Source: Neurospora tetraspora | Taxonomy: Eukaryota; Ascomycota; Sordariomycetes; Sordariales; Sordariaceae | Reading direction: 5' to 3' | Assembly: GCF_033439725.1 (NCBI RefSeq) | Contig: NW_026944385.1 | Location: 1,550,001 to 1,614,000, forward strand | DNA length: 64,000 nt | Shown here: in pieces, positions 12,028 through 22,322 of the stretch | Layout: every line of letters starts with the position of its first letter | Numbering within the stretch: the first letter of the stretch is position 1 | The notes under the pieces: model-generated | What the model was told of the DNA's origin: nothing | Seen by the model: only the letters and a program-made list of their open reading frames with translations | Database searches by the model: none | Translations under genes and position numbers: made by a program

Positions 12028-13671
12028 TTATATTTGACCCTCTTTTTAAGTTAATACCATTGCCCTTCTCTCGCTAATATACTAAAGAGTTTTCCCCTCC
12101 CTATCTACGATATTTTATAATAATAGCTCCTTTAAATCGTTTAGTCTACGAATTCTTAAGAATGTTAGCAATAATTTGCTTCCTCGATTAAATAGATAAT
12201 TTTCGAGATTTCCGCTCTTAAAACTATTCTTCTCAATTCGCCGTTATATAAGCTAATCCTCCCGCATTTTGAAAAGTTTTTAAGTAGTAAAAAAGAGTTC
12301 GAAATTTAGGTTTTGAGCGCATAAGCTAAACTCTATATAGATAGCCCCGCTATTAGCGATTTAAAAGCGTAATTCTATTATTTACTCGCTTATTTATCGC
12401 TTTCGCTAATTCTTTATCTTTATAGTTGCCGTTAGTATTTATTAATAAGTTCTATTTTATTTATAGGGACCCTAACACTATTAAGCGCATTAGTTAAAAA
12501 TTATATTAATTTAAATAAAAGCCTAAGGAACTGATAGTAGCCTTTATTACGAAATTCGAAGAAGTATTCTACTACGCTCATATAAATTCGTAACCGGATG
12601 CTACTAAAGTTAACTAAATATTTATTATTTTAAATTACGATTGGAAATAGCATTTTTTAGACCGAATTGACGTGCCTAAGTAGTATTTTTCATTGCTAGA
12701 ATATTTCTATCGTTTTAATAGTAATACTTTTTTTTTAACTTTCTCTTTATTAAAGTAGGCCCTAATTAATAATAACACTAGTAATCCTATAGATACCTCT
12801 ATTGATACTTTGGTAATTAAACCTTCGTTATCGTTTCAAAAGTAAAAAAATAGGTAGAAGAAAGAAGGCAAGTATACGAACTATAGGAGTAGTTTTTACT
12901 AATTTAAATAATATAAAAAAATAAGGATAAATAATTTACGGCCTAGTCCGGTTGGGGGTTTAAATAGTTATAATAATAATAATCAAAAGGAGAAATTTTT
13001 AAATTAAGTAGTACTTTGTTGAGGGTAATTTTAATAACATTATAATAGAAAGAGGTTTATAAGTCTGTAAAGAAAGGACTTTTATAATTATTTGAATATA
13101 GTATTTATTGGTTAGGGGTTAATTAATTTTATTCTACCCTTCTACGTATATTTCTAAGAGAATTTACTATAATACGTAACTATAGGAGGGTAATAAATAT
13201 TATATTTCGTAGGTATAAGGACTATTAAAGTTATTCTTTAGCGGAAGAAATAATAGTTACTATTAGTAGGAAAAGTAGAACGATACGAAGTATTAAATAA
13301 TAACTTTAATACTAATTATTTCCGTTATAGATTACTAATATAATATAATAAGAAAGGGCCTTAAATTAGGCAAAGTCTAGAAATATCCGCTAATTTAATT
13401 TTAGTACTAAGCTATAGCATAACTCTATAAGGGTAGGCAATAGGTATATCGCTACTAATTCGAGTACGAAATAAGTAATCGTATAACGTTTATTTGGGGG
13501 TTTAATATAAATATTTTTCTTAATATTATTAATTTCTTCCTCGTTTAAATAGGTATTTAGTTAGGCGTGTTTGGTATTGGATTTTGGTTATTTCTATATA
13601 TTTAGTTATAATAAATTCTACGTGGTAAGACCGCGCTTCCTAAGGAGGAGTAGGGGGGTAATATTATAAGG

Positions 13672-13917
13672 CTAGAACCTAAGAGTTAAACTTAGCTATT
13701 ACCAAGCCGTATCCTATTTTATCGATAAAGATACGAGCCTTCTAGTTGGCCAGACCCACATACTTACCTAGCCCGTACGGTCTTAGCATTGGTTATATAA
13801 AACCTTCTTTCGACTATACCCTTCTGGTGTAGTCTTTCCTCTCTTACTTCCTCTGTTAAATATAGTATTTCAACTATACGATTGTACGCTGTACTTTATT
13901 CGTGCAGACCCGTTACA
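13672..13917 (+). repeat. 3' LTR of the inner element
   Basis: It aligns with 11772-12027 with many C-to-T and G-to-A differences, and its terminal TG has become TA. It ends GTTACA, where the other LTR has GTTATA. Confidence 0.88.
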
Positions 13918-16058
13918 AGAGTAGGTATATTGGAAGAAATATTGGAGAAATCTAGGATATCCAGTAGGGTTGAAAATTCTATGCGTAAGGGTAAGGGAAT
14001 TTTAAAAAGGACGGCCGAATATGGTAGGGAGTTAAAATTATTAGAAGACTTTAATATTTCTTTCGGGTCTAATATAGGGATTGAATTTTAATACGGACTA
14101 TAAAGAAATATTATAGCTTTATATATATTTTTAGTCGGTTTTTTACTCGTTTTTAAATTTTATATTTCAATCTGAAACTGGAACTTCTTCCGACGCTAAT
14201 TAATTTTAAAATTATATTCGTATAATTAAAAGTAATTAAAAATAATATTTACGCTAAGGGAATCGATAATTATAAATATAATCCTTTTTTTCCGTTTAAT
14301 ATTAGAGGAGTCGCGCATTTTAATAAATGAAGTAATCAAATTACGTACAGGAACAGGTTAGAGAGAGAAATTAATAAAATAGTAATTTACAAACTTTATT
14401 TTAGTATCCGACGGGAGTAAATACCTTTTAATAAAGTTTAACTCCGCGTTGGAATTTATTAAATTATAAGTTTTTCGCTACTTTCTATATATTTTTACTA
14501 ATAATTTCGTATTTAAATATAATTACAAGATACCTACGCTTCTTTAAACCGAAGTGGTTACAATCTTTACTAGTACTACCGGCTTAATATTCGCGCCTTA
14601 GATTAGAATACTATAGGGAATAGGGTATTAATATAATATATAATTTAATTTACCGCAATTATAATAAGAATATTTAAAATAGGAAAACGCCGAATGTTGA
14701 AATTTATTATATTTATAGTAAGTATTACGCAATTTTATTACCCAGTATTAACTATACGTATATTTAAATTAATTATAATAATAATAAATAATATTAGAAT
14801 TAGTAGAAATTATAAGGAGAGGACGAAAGAAATTAATAGAATTAGGAATAAATATAGGAGTAGAAATAGAAATAAAAGTAGGAAGAGAAGAGGGAGAAGA
14901 TAAGTAAGGACGTAGTACTTAAGGGCGCTAATATTATATTATTAATTTTAAAATTTCTAAACTTTTTAATCGCTTTATATACGCTATTACTTCAGTTAAT
15001 GTATTAATACCGTTTACTAATAAAACGCCGCTATATAATTAGGGACGTAGGTGGTTAATTTATTATAAGACGCGCGAATATTCCGATTATTCGTAAAATA
15101 TATTGAACTTTTCGGTATAGAAATAGTTATAAAATATACGAACGGTTTCGGTAGCGCTTTATTATATACGTTTAAAATTAGTAAGGGTAGAACGTTCAAT
15201 AGTTTAAATATTACCGTTATATTCCTTCTTTAAAAAGGTACGTAGGTCTTTCTAAATAGGAATATTACGGATAGGGTTATAATTAATCTTCTTCTTAAAG
15301 GTTATAATATATTTAATTTATATATTTTTAAAATTACCTTCGATATAATTAATAGCGAAAAAAAGGGTATCCGGGGGTATTCGAAATAATAATCGTTAAT
15401 ATTGAAAATAAAGTTACATACTTGGGAAGAGTTCTCGCTAATAAATTTAAAAATATTAAATTTGGGGAAATATTTAAATAAAGTAATAAATTAAATCGGT
15501 GTAATAGATATAGGAATAATAGGCGCCGCAATTTAAGGAGTAATAATAGGAATAAGGAGGGTCGAAAAGTGCGTTTAATTATAAAAGAAATAATTTTAGT
15601 AGTGGAATCTGAAAGGAATAGGAGGGTAATTATCAAATTAATTTTGCTTTAATAGGTCTACGAAATTATTCTAATTATAAAGAAATACATATAATAGGAA
15701 TTAAATTAAAAGTAATTTAATAACCGCTATATAAGATTTAAAGAATCTTTATTTCTATATTATAATATTATTCTCTAAATAGTAGAAGGGATTATACGAA
15801 ATGTACGAAGGGGTAAAAGAGCGGTCGCTATCCGAATTATCGTTATTTATTTTTTCGACGGTCGGCTAATAATATTAGAACGAAGGAGGATGTTATTATT
15901 AAAGGCTATCGTTGGCTACGGTAAGAAGGGTAATAAATAATTTTTACGTACTAGAAATAGAGGGAAGGGTTTTTTTAGCAGTCTAAAAAACGGATTATCC
16001 GCTATATATTTATATCCTATTGGTAATCGTTCAATTCCCGTAGGAAGAACCATTAATA
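13918..16058 (-). pseudogene. Gypsy gag / start-of-pol remnant
   Basis: This region lies between the inner LTR element and the Gypsy 5' LTR, where gag and protease should be. It is heavily RIP-mutated. I identify it by position and by continuity with the pol remnant, not by clear motifs. Open frames such as 15349-15636 on the minus strand are short and AT-driven. Confidence 0.5.
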
Positions 16059-16347
16059 TATTAGGATCGTAGAAAAAAGTAGGTTAAAATATTTATAAAT
16101 AGCGTAAATATATAGGGGACGTTAAGGTAAGGGGAGGATTAAAAATATATTAATAATTAACCCCGATGATTTTAGAGGCGAGTTCGACCGGCTATTTATA
16201 TTATTGTAAATTCTATCCTATAGTAGCTAAATCCGCGACGGCTCCGAACCGTTCCGACACTATACTACGGCGCTGTGCTGTGCGGATATCGGCGCTCCTC
16301 GGTACTGGCACGGGTCCAACGCCTAACAAGTCCCTGGCAACCTAACA
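16059..16347 (-). repeat. 5' LTR of the Gypsy element
   Basis: It is 289 bp, the partner of 5967-6255. The outer 90 bases (about 16255-16347) retain CpA and TpG and look unmutated, ending CCTAACA. The rest is RIP-mutated, including the inner terminus (TATTAG for TGTCAA). Confidence 0.92.
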
Positions 16348-16352
16348 CTTCG

Positions 16353-18052
16353 CTATCCTTTCGATCTTTATTTATTACGTAAATATCTAGCGTATACTTA
16401 GAAACGACTTTCTTTGTTTTTTTAAAGTCTATAGTAATTATAACGGCGAGAATATCGCGGCGTCGATTTTCTATATTTTCGAAAAGTTCGAAATCCTAAT
16501 TAATAATATCGGTTACTTCTAATATAATAACGTCGATTCTAACGATCGTTATATCTACTACGTTCTAAGGTTTATTCCCCTCATTCAATTATAAGAAGTT
16601 TAAATTTAAATTACTTTATCGCCGCCTTTACTACTTCGGTTACGTTTTAAACTTCGGTGCTAAAGCCGCTATTAAAAGAGGGGGTATTCGAATACCCGAA
16701 TTTACTAATCTATTTGCCCGCTTATCTATAGCTAATAAAGATATTATTCTCTAGGAGTAGCGTAAGGAGGGGCCGGTTGGTCGGTTTTATAACGTTATTT
16801 AATTTATCCGTCGAAGCCTACAAAGGCGCGCAAAATTCTTAGAAATTATATAATTAGGCTGTAATGATACTATTATTAACTAAAACTTTAATCTCTTAAT
16901 ACGTAAAGCGATAGAGGAGGACAAAGTTTTATTAGTAATTACTATAATTTTTAATAATACAACCCGTTAGAATTTGGACTATTGAATAATCCGCTGCGCT
17001 TAGAAGCTTCATCAGTTTATTAATTACTATATTACTAAGACTATAAATTGCATTAATATTTCGAAGCGACTCCCTAAAGAGGACCGGTTTAATAATAATA
17101 ATTAAGGTATTCTAGTAGCTATTATAAATATAATAAAACCTTTTAAAGACTTTACTAAGAAGTACGAAAAGAAGGGTCCCTTTTTTTTAATAGTTATACT
17201 TAATTTTTATTATTTAATTAATAAGTTCGAGATTAAGTGCGTATAATATAGAGGTAATATTACCTTCGAATTGTTTAAGGGTTTAGAAATCCTAAACTTA
17301 AATATTATTATGATTACCCCTTAATTACGCAATAAGCCTACCCTTACCCGTATTACTTCCTTTTAAGCCGCTTCCTCCTAAACAGCCTCCTTCTAATTAT
17401 AAGAGTAGTATAATCTTATTAATTACGCTAACGATATAATTAATAAGGGTATTAAAGCCGTTAATCTAATATTAAATAAAGTTATTACGAAGTTTAAAAA
17501 ATATTGAAATTTAATAGAAGATTATTTTGTATACTAAATAGTGTATATCTTCTACCCTAATTACTATAGTAAATAAGTATATTATAAATTCACTTAATAT
17601 AATTATAATAAATTATTAAAAACTTCTAATTAATTTACAAAAAGAATTACGCTAACTAATTTATCGCTAACCCGCTAATTAATATTAGTAATTAATAAGT
17701 AAAGAGAATAAAGGAGGATTGGCTAGTTAACTCTAATTTTTATAATACCCTCCTCTTATAATTAAAGAAGGAGAATAAGTTAGAGCGCTACCTTAACGAC
17801 GATATTTACGCTATTGATAATATACTAGGGTAGTTGAAGGCTAACGAATTTACTTACCCGCGACTTGCTTATATAATATTTGACTTCTATTCTATCTCCT
17901 CTATAGTAAACGATTGTAAGTGCTCTTTTAGCAGTGCTAAATTGATTATCGATAGCTAAAGGAATAGTCTTTATGTGGAGACTATTAATACTATCGAAAG
18001 CTTAAAATTTTGGCTAGTACTAGAACTAGGGTTTAATAAGGATGAAGAGTAA
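16353..18052 (+). pseudogene. hAT transposase remnant, C-terminal part
   Basis: Translation on the plus strand through several stops gives recognisable hAT transposase blocks. Near 16450-16560 there is a GENIAASIFYIFEKF-like and NNIGYF-like stretch, equivalent to the conserved catalytic region followed by the aspartate-containing DN block. Near 17860-18040 is the C-terminal dimerisation domain: PRLAYMIFDFYSI, then CSFSSAK for the usual VFS(G/S)A, then ETINTIESLKFWL. The frame ends with TAA at 18050-18052. Stops and substitutions follow RIP (C-to-T, G-to-A). The left part of the gene lies beyond the Gypsy insertion before 5962. Confidence 0.85.
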
Positions 18053-18308
18053 AGTATATATACGATTCCATAACTATCCTTATAGAGGGATTGCCAGTTG
18101 TAGGGAGGTTAAGGGAGATTTAGGGAGCTAGAAATCGTAAGAATCGAAGCACTTTTGAGCCCAAAACACCAGAAATCGTGATATTTCTAGTCAACTTACG
18201 TGACTCAACTCGACTCAACTCAACTCGACTCAACTCGAAATATCGAATTAACCCACTCAACTAACTCGAACCCTCGAGTTGAGTCGAGTTGAGTTATTTC
18301 TAGCGCTG

Positions 18309-18316
18309 GTAGATCT
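18309..18316. repeat. Right 8-bp target-site duplication of the hAT element
   Basis: GTAGATCT, identical to 4667-4674. It lies 36 bp beyond the stop codon of the neighbouring minus-strand gene, so the transposon entered that gene's 3' untranslated region or immediate flank. Confidence 0.93.
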
Positions 18317-18351
18317 GAAGTGGGTGCGGGTAGTGTTACTCTTTTTAACCA

Positions 18352-20283
18352 CTACGTTTCGTAAAACCTCAACGACCGTCGCCTCTTCCCCTCCGCCTCC
18401 TCCACCTGTGCCTCTCGAGCCCTCTTCTCCCAGTACTTACCCAGCTCCTCGTCCTCGTCGTCGTCATCGTTGTCGGCCACCCGGCCGGCCATGGCGGCAA
18501 TCGGGACTATGTCTTCGCCGAGGACGGGGGAGGAGACGCTGTGACAGAGGGAGCCGTCTTCGTTGATCTCGTTGGCAACGTCGATTGCACCCTCTGCGGA
18601 AATTGAGCTGCTGGCGGCATCATCGTGGTCTTGATCCGGACTGTGGTTGGAGCGGATGCTCTCATTCCAGGTATGCACCAAATCAACATCGTCATCCATC
18701 TCTTCGTCTTCCACCTCTTGGTCACTCATCTCTTCGTTGTCTTCTGTTTCTTCCTCGTCTTCCGTATCTTTATCGCCTTCCACATTTTGATCCTCTTCCA
18801 CCTCTTCGTCGCCATCCATCTCTTGGTGATCCTCCATCTCTGCGTCGTCTTCCATCTCCTCGTCTTCTCCCATTTCCACGTCGTCTTCGGAGTCGTGGAT
18901 ACCGCTCCATTCACTGGTATCGCTCCGGCTGTCGGACTCCTCATCGGTCTGACTGCTATCCGGGCTGCCATCCGAATCCCTGTTGTTGGCAAGCGTACCA
19001 TCCGCCGAGTCGTCGTTGCCTTCGTCGACATTGTCGTTGAGTCCATCATCCGAGTCGCTGTGCTCAGAGTCGACATTCTCAGAGTTTCCATTATCAGACC
19101 CGACATCCTCCTCAGGCGCCATCAATCTCTCCATCTCCCGCAGCCTTGATACCAAAGGCGTCAGTGTGGTATCTACAATCTGACGAATGGTGTTGACGAC
19201 CCGTTGATCGCCGCGAAGCCGCTTGACTTCAGTCATCCAAACAAGATCCCTGTACATCTTGTCGAACCCGCCCGCGAGCAGGGTAGAAACACTGCGCTCG
19301 CGAATCTCCTCCTCGGAATGGGGATCAACTTCTCCATTTCCAGGGGCAACCTCTTCCATTGACGACGTGACCGTTTCGTCTGCCGCGGTAATGACCTCTT
19401 TCAGAGTCTGCTCGATTCCGATAACGTCGTGAAGGAGTGGCATAAGCTGGGCTGTTAACTTCTGGGCTTGCCACTGTGGGTGATCGGGTCTCAATCTGCT
19501 CTGTGTTCTCGAACTACGAGTGCTGAGTTCGCGAAACACTTGTCTTTCGTCGTTCCTGACACTGGCTGCGGCATCAGGAGAGGCTTGCCCTTCGCTGTCC
19601 TTGGGACTTTCTGTGGCTTCAGGAGACACTTGTCTTTCGCCGCCGTCGTCGGCAGTGGCACTGGCACTACCAGTGACATCAGGCGAAACCTCGCTTCCAC
19701 CTCCAACAATGTCTCGAATGTTCTTGTTCCACTGTTTCTTGACCTCGCGTTTGGAAGCAGACTCTACCCCTCCCCGGAAGATGGGCAAGTAGAAGCAGCT
19801 TTCCTGGTCCATGATCTGCGGGGTACACAGCCCATCCTCATCCTGCTGGTCGACAAGACCGTAGAACTTCATCTGGCCGTCCAGACCGCTGATAGGAGTG
19901 ACGACCATGATCAGTCTGTTGTCGTCATGGACGGCTATCGTACGATCTGGCGCGACAACGGTACCAACAGCCGTGCCGAGTTTCTTACTCGCGCTTTTCT
20001 TGGCGGCGTCGGGGAGGTCGGCGACGGTAAAACCGACGAGCAAGACTTCCTCCGCCCCTGTCGTCGGGTCGTTATGAGTTTGCAACTCTTGGTCGGTGAA
20101 CTGCAGGTCTCGCCTAATCCGGAGATTTCGGTCGGATATCGCCTTGATCGAGGGCCGAGATGAGGGGGCTCTGGTCATCAATTTGATAACTTCGTAGCCA
20201 TCTACGTGTTGAGGGATTGCGACGGCCCAACCGTAGAAGTTGAACGCCATGTTGTGGACCTGCTGTCCGCTGGGGGTAGCCAT
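18352..20283 (-). CDS. Hypothetical highly acidic protein
   Basis: A single-exon frame of 643 codons on the minus strand. The start is the ATG at 20283 (MATPSGQQVHNMAF); the longer frame to 20337 begins with TTG. The N-terminal 180 residues look like a folded domain with mixed hydrophobic segments (FNFYGWAVAIPQHVDGYEVI, LLVGFTVADLP, MKFYGLVDQQDEDG). The middle is Ser/Glu-rich with a helical stretch around residues 260-390. Residues about 410-570 are a long Asp/Glu tract built of degenerate (E/D)-(E/D)-x-E-D units interrupted by Met and Val. A basic KRRRSLRF motif lies near the C-terminus. I recognise no family. Acidic tracts of this kind are common in chromatin-associated proteins and histone chaperones, but that is only an analogy. 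The hAT insertion ends 36 bp past the stop. Confidence 0.75.
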   Translation of the reverse strand: MATPSGQQVHNMAFNFYGWAVAIPQHVDGYEVIKLMTRAPSSRPSIKAISDRNLRIRRDLQFTDQELQTHNDPTTGAEEVLLVGFTVADLPDAAKKSASKKLGTAVGTVVAPDRTIAVHDDNRLIMVVTPISGLDGQMKFYGLVDQQDEDGLCTPQIMDQESCFYLPIFRGGVESASKREVKKQWNKNIRDIVGGGSEVSPDVTGSASATADDGGERQVSPEATESPKDSEGQASPDAAASVRNDERQVFRELSTRSSRTQSRLRPDHPQWQAQKLTAQLMPLLHDVIGIEQTLKEVITAADETVTSSMEEVAPGNGEVDPHSEEEIRERSVSTLLAGGFDKMYRDLVWMTEVKRLRGDQRVVNTIRQIVDTTLTPLVSRLREMERLMAPEEDVGSDNGNSENVDSEHSDSDDGLNDNVDEGNDDSADGTLANNRDSDGSPDSSQTDEESDSRSDTSEWSGIHDSEDDVEMGEDEEMEDDAEMEDHQEMDGDEEVEEDQNVEGDKDTEDEEETEDNEEMSDQEVEDEEMDDDVDLVHTWNESIRSNHSPDQDHDDAASSSISAEGAIDVANEINEDGSLCHSVSSPVLGEDIVPIAAMAGRVADNDDDDEDEELGKYWEKRAREAQVEEAEGKRRRSLRFYET

Positions 20284-21329
20284 GGTTGCTGTCTGTCTGT
20301 GTGGAGGTCGTCGTGCTTGTTGTACATAAAGCGGCAATTGGGATCGATGCTAGAAGTCTCATTCATGCAGTTGGTTGTTTGGGACAAATGGAATTTCTCG
20401 TGCGCTTCATGGGAGAAGTGGAAAGAGCTAGAAAAAGAAGAGGAAGCCTGGAAAGTCAACAGAAGGACGGCAACAAGTGGGCCCGATACGCAGTGAAGGG
20501 GAAGCGCGGCCGGAGTGAAGGGCGCAAAGCGGAAGGCACGACCCTCTCCTCATCCACCCCGTCTAAAACAGCTTGTCATAGACTCATTGCGAATTTGCGC
20601 AGTCGAGCGAGGCGTGGGGCATCAAACTGACAGTGTTGCCAGTGTGACTGGCAGACGGATACGAGCTGAATCATCGATGTATACGAGCCAACTACAACAA
20701 ACTAAAGAACAAACCATAGCAACAAAGCAAAGTAAAGTCGCGGGCAAGACGGGCAAAATTTTGCTCAATGTCTGTCATTTTCACATGAGGGATAGCTCGC
20801 TCAAAGGTCAATCAGACTCAAAGGCTCAAAACTGCGATTCCCACAGTCTCGTTTGTATCTATTATTCCGTCTCATATGGTAGTCTAGAAACAAACAGGAC
20901 AAGTCGTCCGGCCCAGACACTGACCCAGGATCAAGCAGCTGATCTGACACAGCGAGTGCCCGATTGTATCAACATCGAACGATATCTATTTATGGATCCC
21001 TCCTTCCTCACTCGCACCTCTTCTCTTCGATTCTCAGTTAACTGTCGCCTTTCCCACTTCGTCCAGCCATTCCTCCAACTATCCATTAACAAAATCATCT
21101 CTTATCAATAATAAAACAGTACTGAGCTACTAAGGCTCATTCGCACTCCCAAAACACTGCCTCCAGGGGTAAAGAGAATCGTTCTCACGGCTAGATAGCC
21201 AAGATGGCGTCAGTAAACCCCAAGCATCATCCATCCGCATTAGACTCCCTTCTGACAATCAGGCAGACCACACATCGTCTGATCTGATAGTCAGGTTTGA
21301 CGACGGAAAAAAGAGATGGATGTGACAGA
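20284..21329. other. Intergenic region
   Basis: This holds the promoter of the acidic-protein gene at the left. No conserved frame is seen; the 198-codon frame at 20515-21111 on the plus strand lacks motifs and is biased to Ser, Thr and Gln. Confidence 0.35.
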
Positions 21330-21869
21330 TTACTGCCGAGACTGAGCCGGAGACGCAGCAGCCGTGATTGACTTGACAACGGGGCCTGTCTCGGTGACGG
21401 AGTTTACCTGGGCGCCAGCGTGATTTGACGGCTTTGGTTGGATGGGACGGTGCGCCAGATCAGGTCGCGGAACAAACTCGAGATACTTCCGCCTGATGGC
21501 AGCCCTCCTTCTCATGTTTGGGACCACTGCATTGGCGTACTTGTTGACGAACTGTGCCTCTGGCTGCCCTCCGAGGCCGTCTTTTGTAGCGCGACTCAGA
21601 CGGGCATATTGATCGTATACGGAGTGGTCGACGTATAGAGGTACGCCGCCGCGCACAGCTACACTGGTCATAGTCTCCAACACGGTACGTAAATCCTCCT
21701 CGGTCACCGAATACGGTCCTGTGTTCCGTATGCCTTGACTATGATCGTCGACGTTATACAACTCCTCAAGACATTTTGTCGTACGAGACTGGTAAAAGAA
21801 ACAAAGGGCTGATAAAGGAGGCGTGAGAGGGTTGAGAGAGATAAGCGGCTGGGCTTTGGATACGAGCAA
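21330..21869 (-). CDS. Possible coding exon, unknown protein
   Basis: A minus-strand open frame of 179 codons opens with TTG and its first internal ATG is at 21671, so if real it is a terminal exon or starts at that ATG. A good acceptor (polypyrimidine then ACCAG) sits at codon about 31, giving an exon that starts SRTTKCLEELYNVDDHSQ. The middle (PLYVDHSVYDQYARLSRATK, MRRRAAIRRKYLEF) looks like a helical, charged protein. No partner exon was found upstream and no family is recognised. Confidence 0.3.
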   Translation of the reverse strand: MLVSKAQPLISLNPLTPPLSALCFFYQSRTTKCLEELYNVDDHSQGIRNTGPYSVTEEDLRTVLETMTSVAVRGGVPLYVDHSVYDQYARLSRATKDGLGGQPEAQFVNKYANAVVPNMRRRAAIRRKYLEFVPRPDLAHRPIQPKPSNHAGAQVNSVTETGPVVKSITAAASPAQSRQ

Positions 21870-22031
21870 TTGATCAGTGAAAGTAACGCGGCAGGTAGCG
21901 AGGTTGAACTTAACACGACTTATTACCTTAAGAAGGAATTAGTCCATAGGGCCCTGTGAAAGCGGTTAGTAAGACGGTGAGTGATTATCAAACAGAAGAG
22001 GGAAACTTACCCATCACCGGGGGGAAAAACA

Positions 22032-22322
22032 ATGAGAAACGCAGTCTGCAAGCAGCTATCCAGCGTAATAAAGCTAATATCCAAGCCCGTCTGGTCATCT
22101 GCATGGAACCTCTTCGCAGTGCCAGATGCAAACAAAGAATCTCCCACCATTGAGGAGGAACTAAAGCAGTTCCCGACCCACATCCTCGGCACCCCGAATA
22201 GATGGGCCGTCCATCTCATTATATTAGAGAAGCCGAACCACCGTCGCGGGCTCTACATCGGGTCATCCACGAACGGCGATGGTGTTGTAGTCCGCTTATG
22301 GGCTGGTGACAAGCTGAAATAG
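22032..22322 (+). pseudogene. GIY-YIG-like domain fragment
   Basis: A 96-codon frame contains WAVHLIILEKPNHRRGLYIG followed by SSTNGDGVVVRLW, which resembles the GIY-YIG nuclease fold (here VHL/LYIG, then the variable arginine-bearing helix) as found in dispersed families of filamentous fungi. In those proteins the domain continues for another 80-150 residues, but here the frame stops after AGDKLK. No continuation was found downstream. It is probably a truncated gene or gene fragment. The relation rests on motif recognition only. Confidence 0.4.

Larger units (their letters stand above)
11772..13917 (+). mobile_element. Short non-autonomous LTR element nested in the Gypsy element
   Basis: Direct LTRs at 11772-12027 and 13672-13917 (about 250 bp, starting TGTCAT or its mutated form TATTAT and ending CGTTACA) enclose only about 1.64 kb. 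The flanking 5-mers are GGAGT at 11767-11771 and AGAGT at 13918-13922, a duplication with one RIP-type G-to-A change. A purine run (about 13650-13669) just before the right LTR acts as the polypurine tract and gives plus orientation. The interior is too short for gag plus pol and I recognise no domain, so it is probably a TRIM/LARD-like parasite of another element. Confidence 0.88.
5967..16347 (-). mobile_element. Ty3/Gypsy chromovirus retrotransposon, RIP-mutated, inserted in the hAT element
   Basis: Two direct LTRs of 289 bp each (5967-6255 and 16059-16347) bound the element, and the identical 5-bp duplication CTTCG flanks it (5962-5966 and 16348-16352). The coding strand is minus: the pyrimidine run after the left LTR (about 6257-6275) is the polypurine tract read from the other strand, and pol-like translations run right to left. 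RIP has broken every frame. Without the inner insertion the element is about 8.2 kb, somewhat long for a fungal Gypsy. About 2 kb between the chromodomain and the 3' LTR is unexplained. Confidence 0.93.
4675..18308 (+). mobile_element. hAT-superfamily DNA transposon carrying nested retroelements, RIP-mutated
   Basis: The ends are perfect 22-bp inverted repeats (4675-4696 and 18287-18308) beginning CAGCGCTAGAAATA, flanked by the 8-bp direct duplication GTAGATCT. Just inside both ends are many short subterminal repeats of the form ACTCGACTC/AACTCAACTC, as expected of transposase-binding regions. A decayed hAT transposase lies at the right end on the plus strand. Removing the Gypsy insertion (5967-16347 plus one CTTCG) leaves about 3.25 kb, a normal size for a hAT element. 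The interior is extremely AT-rich with CpA/TpG depletion, consistent with RIP. The element is certainly inactive as a protein source; its ends look intact. Confidence 0.93.

Noticed and set aside
4675-18308. AT-rich block as a mitochondrial insertion or centromere core
   Set aside because: The block is explained by bounded transposons with target duplications and recognisable transposase and pol remnants; no mitochondrial genes are present.
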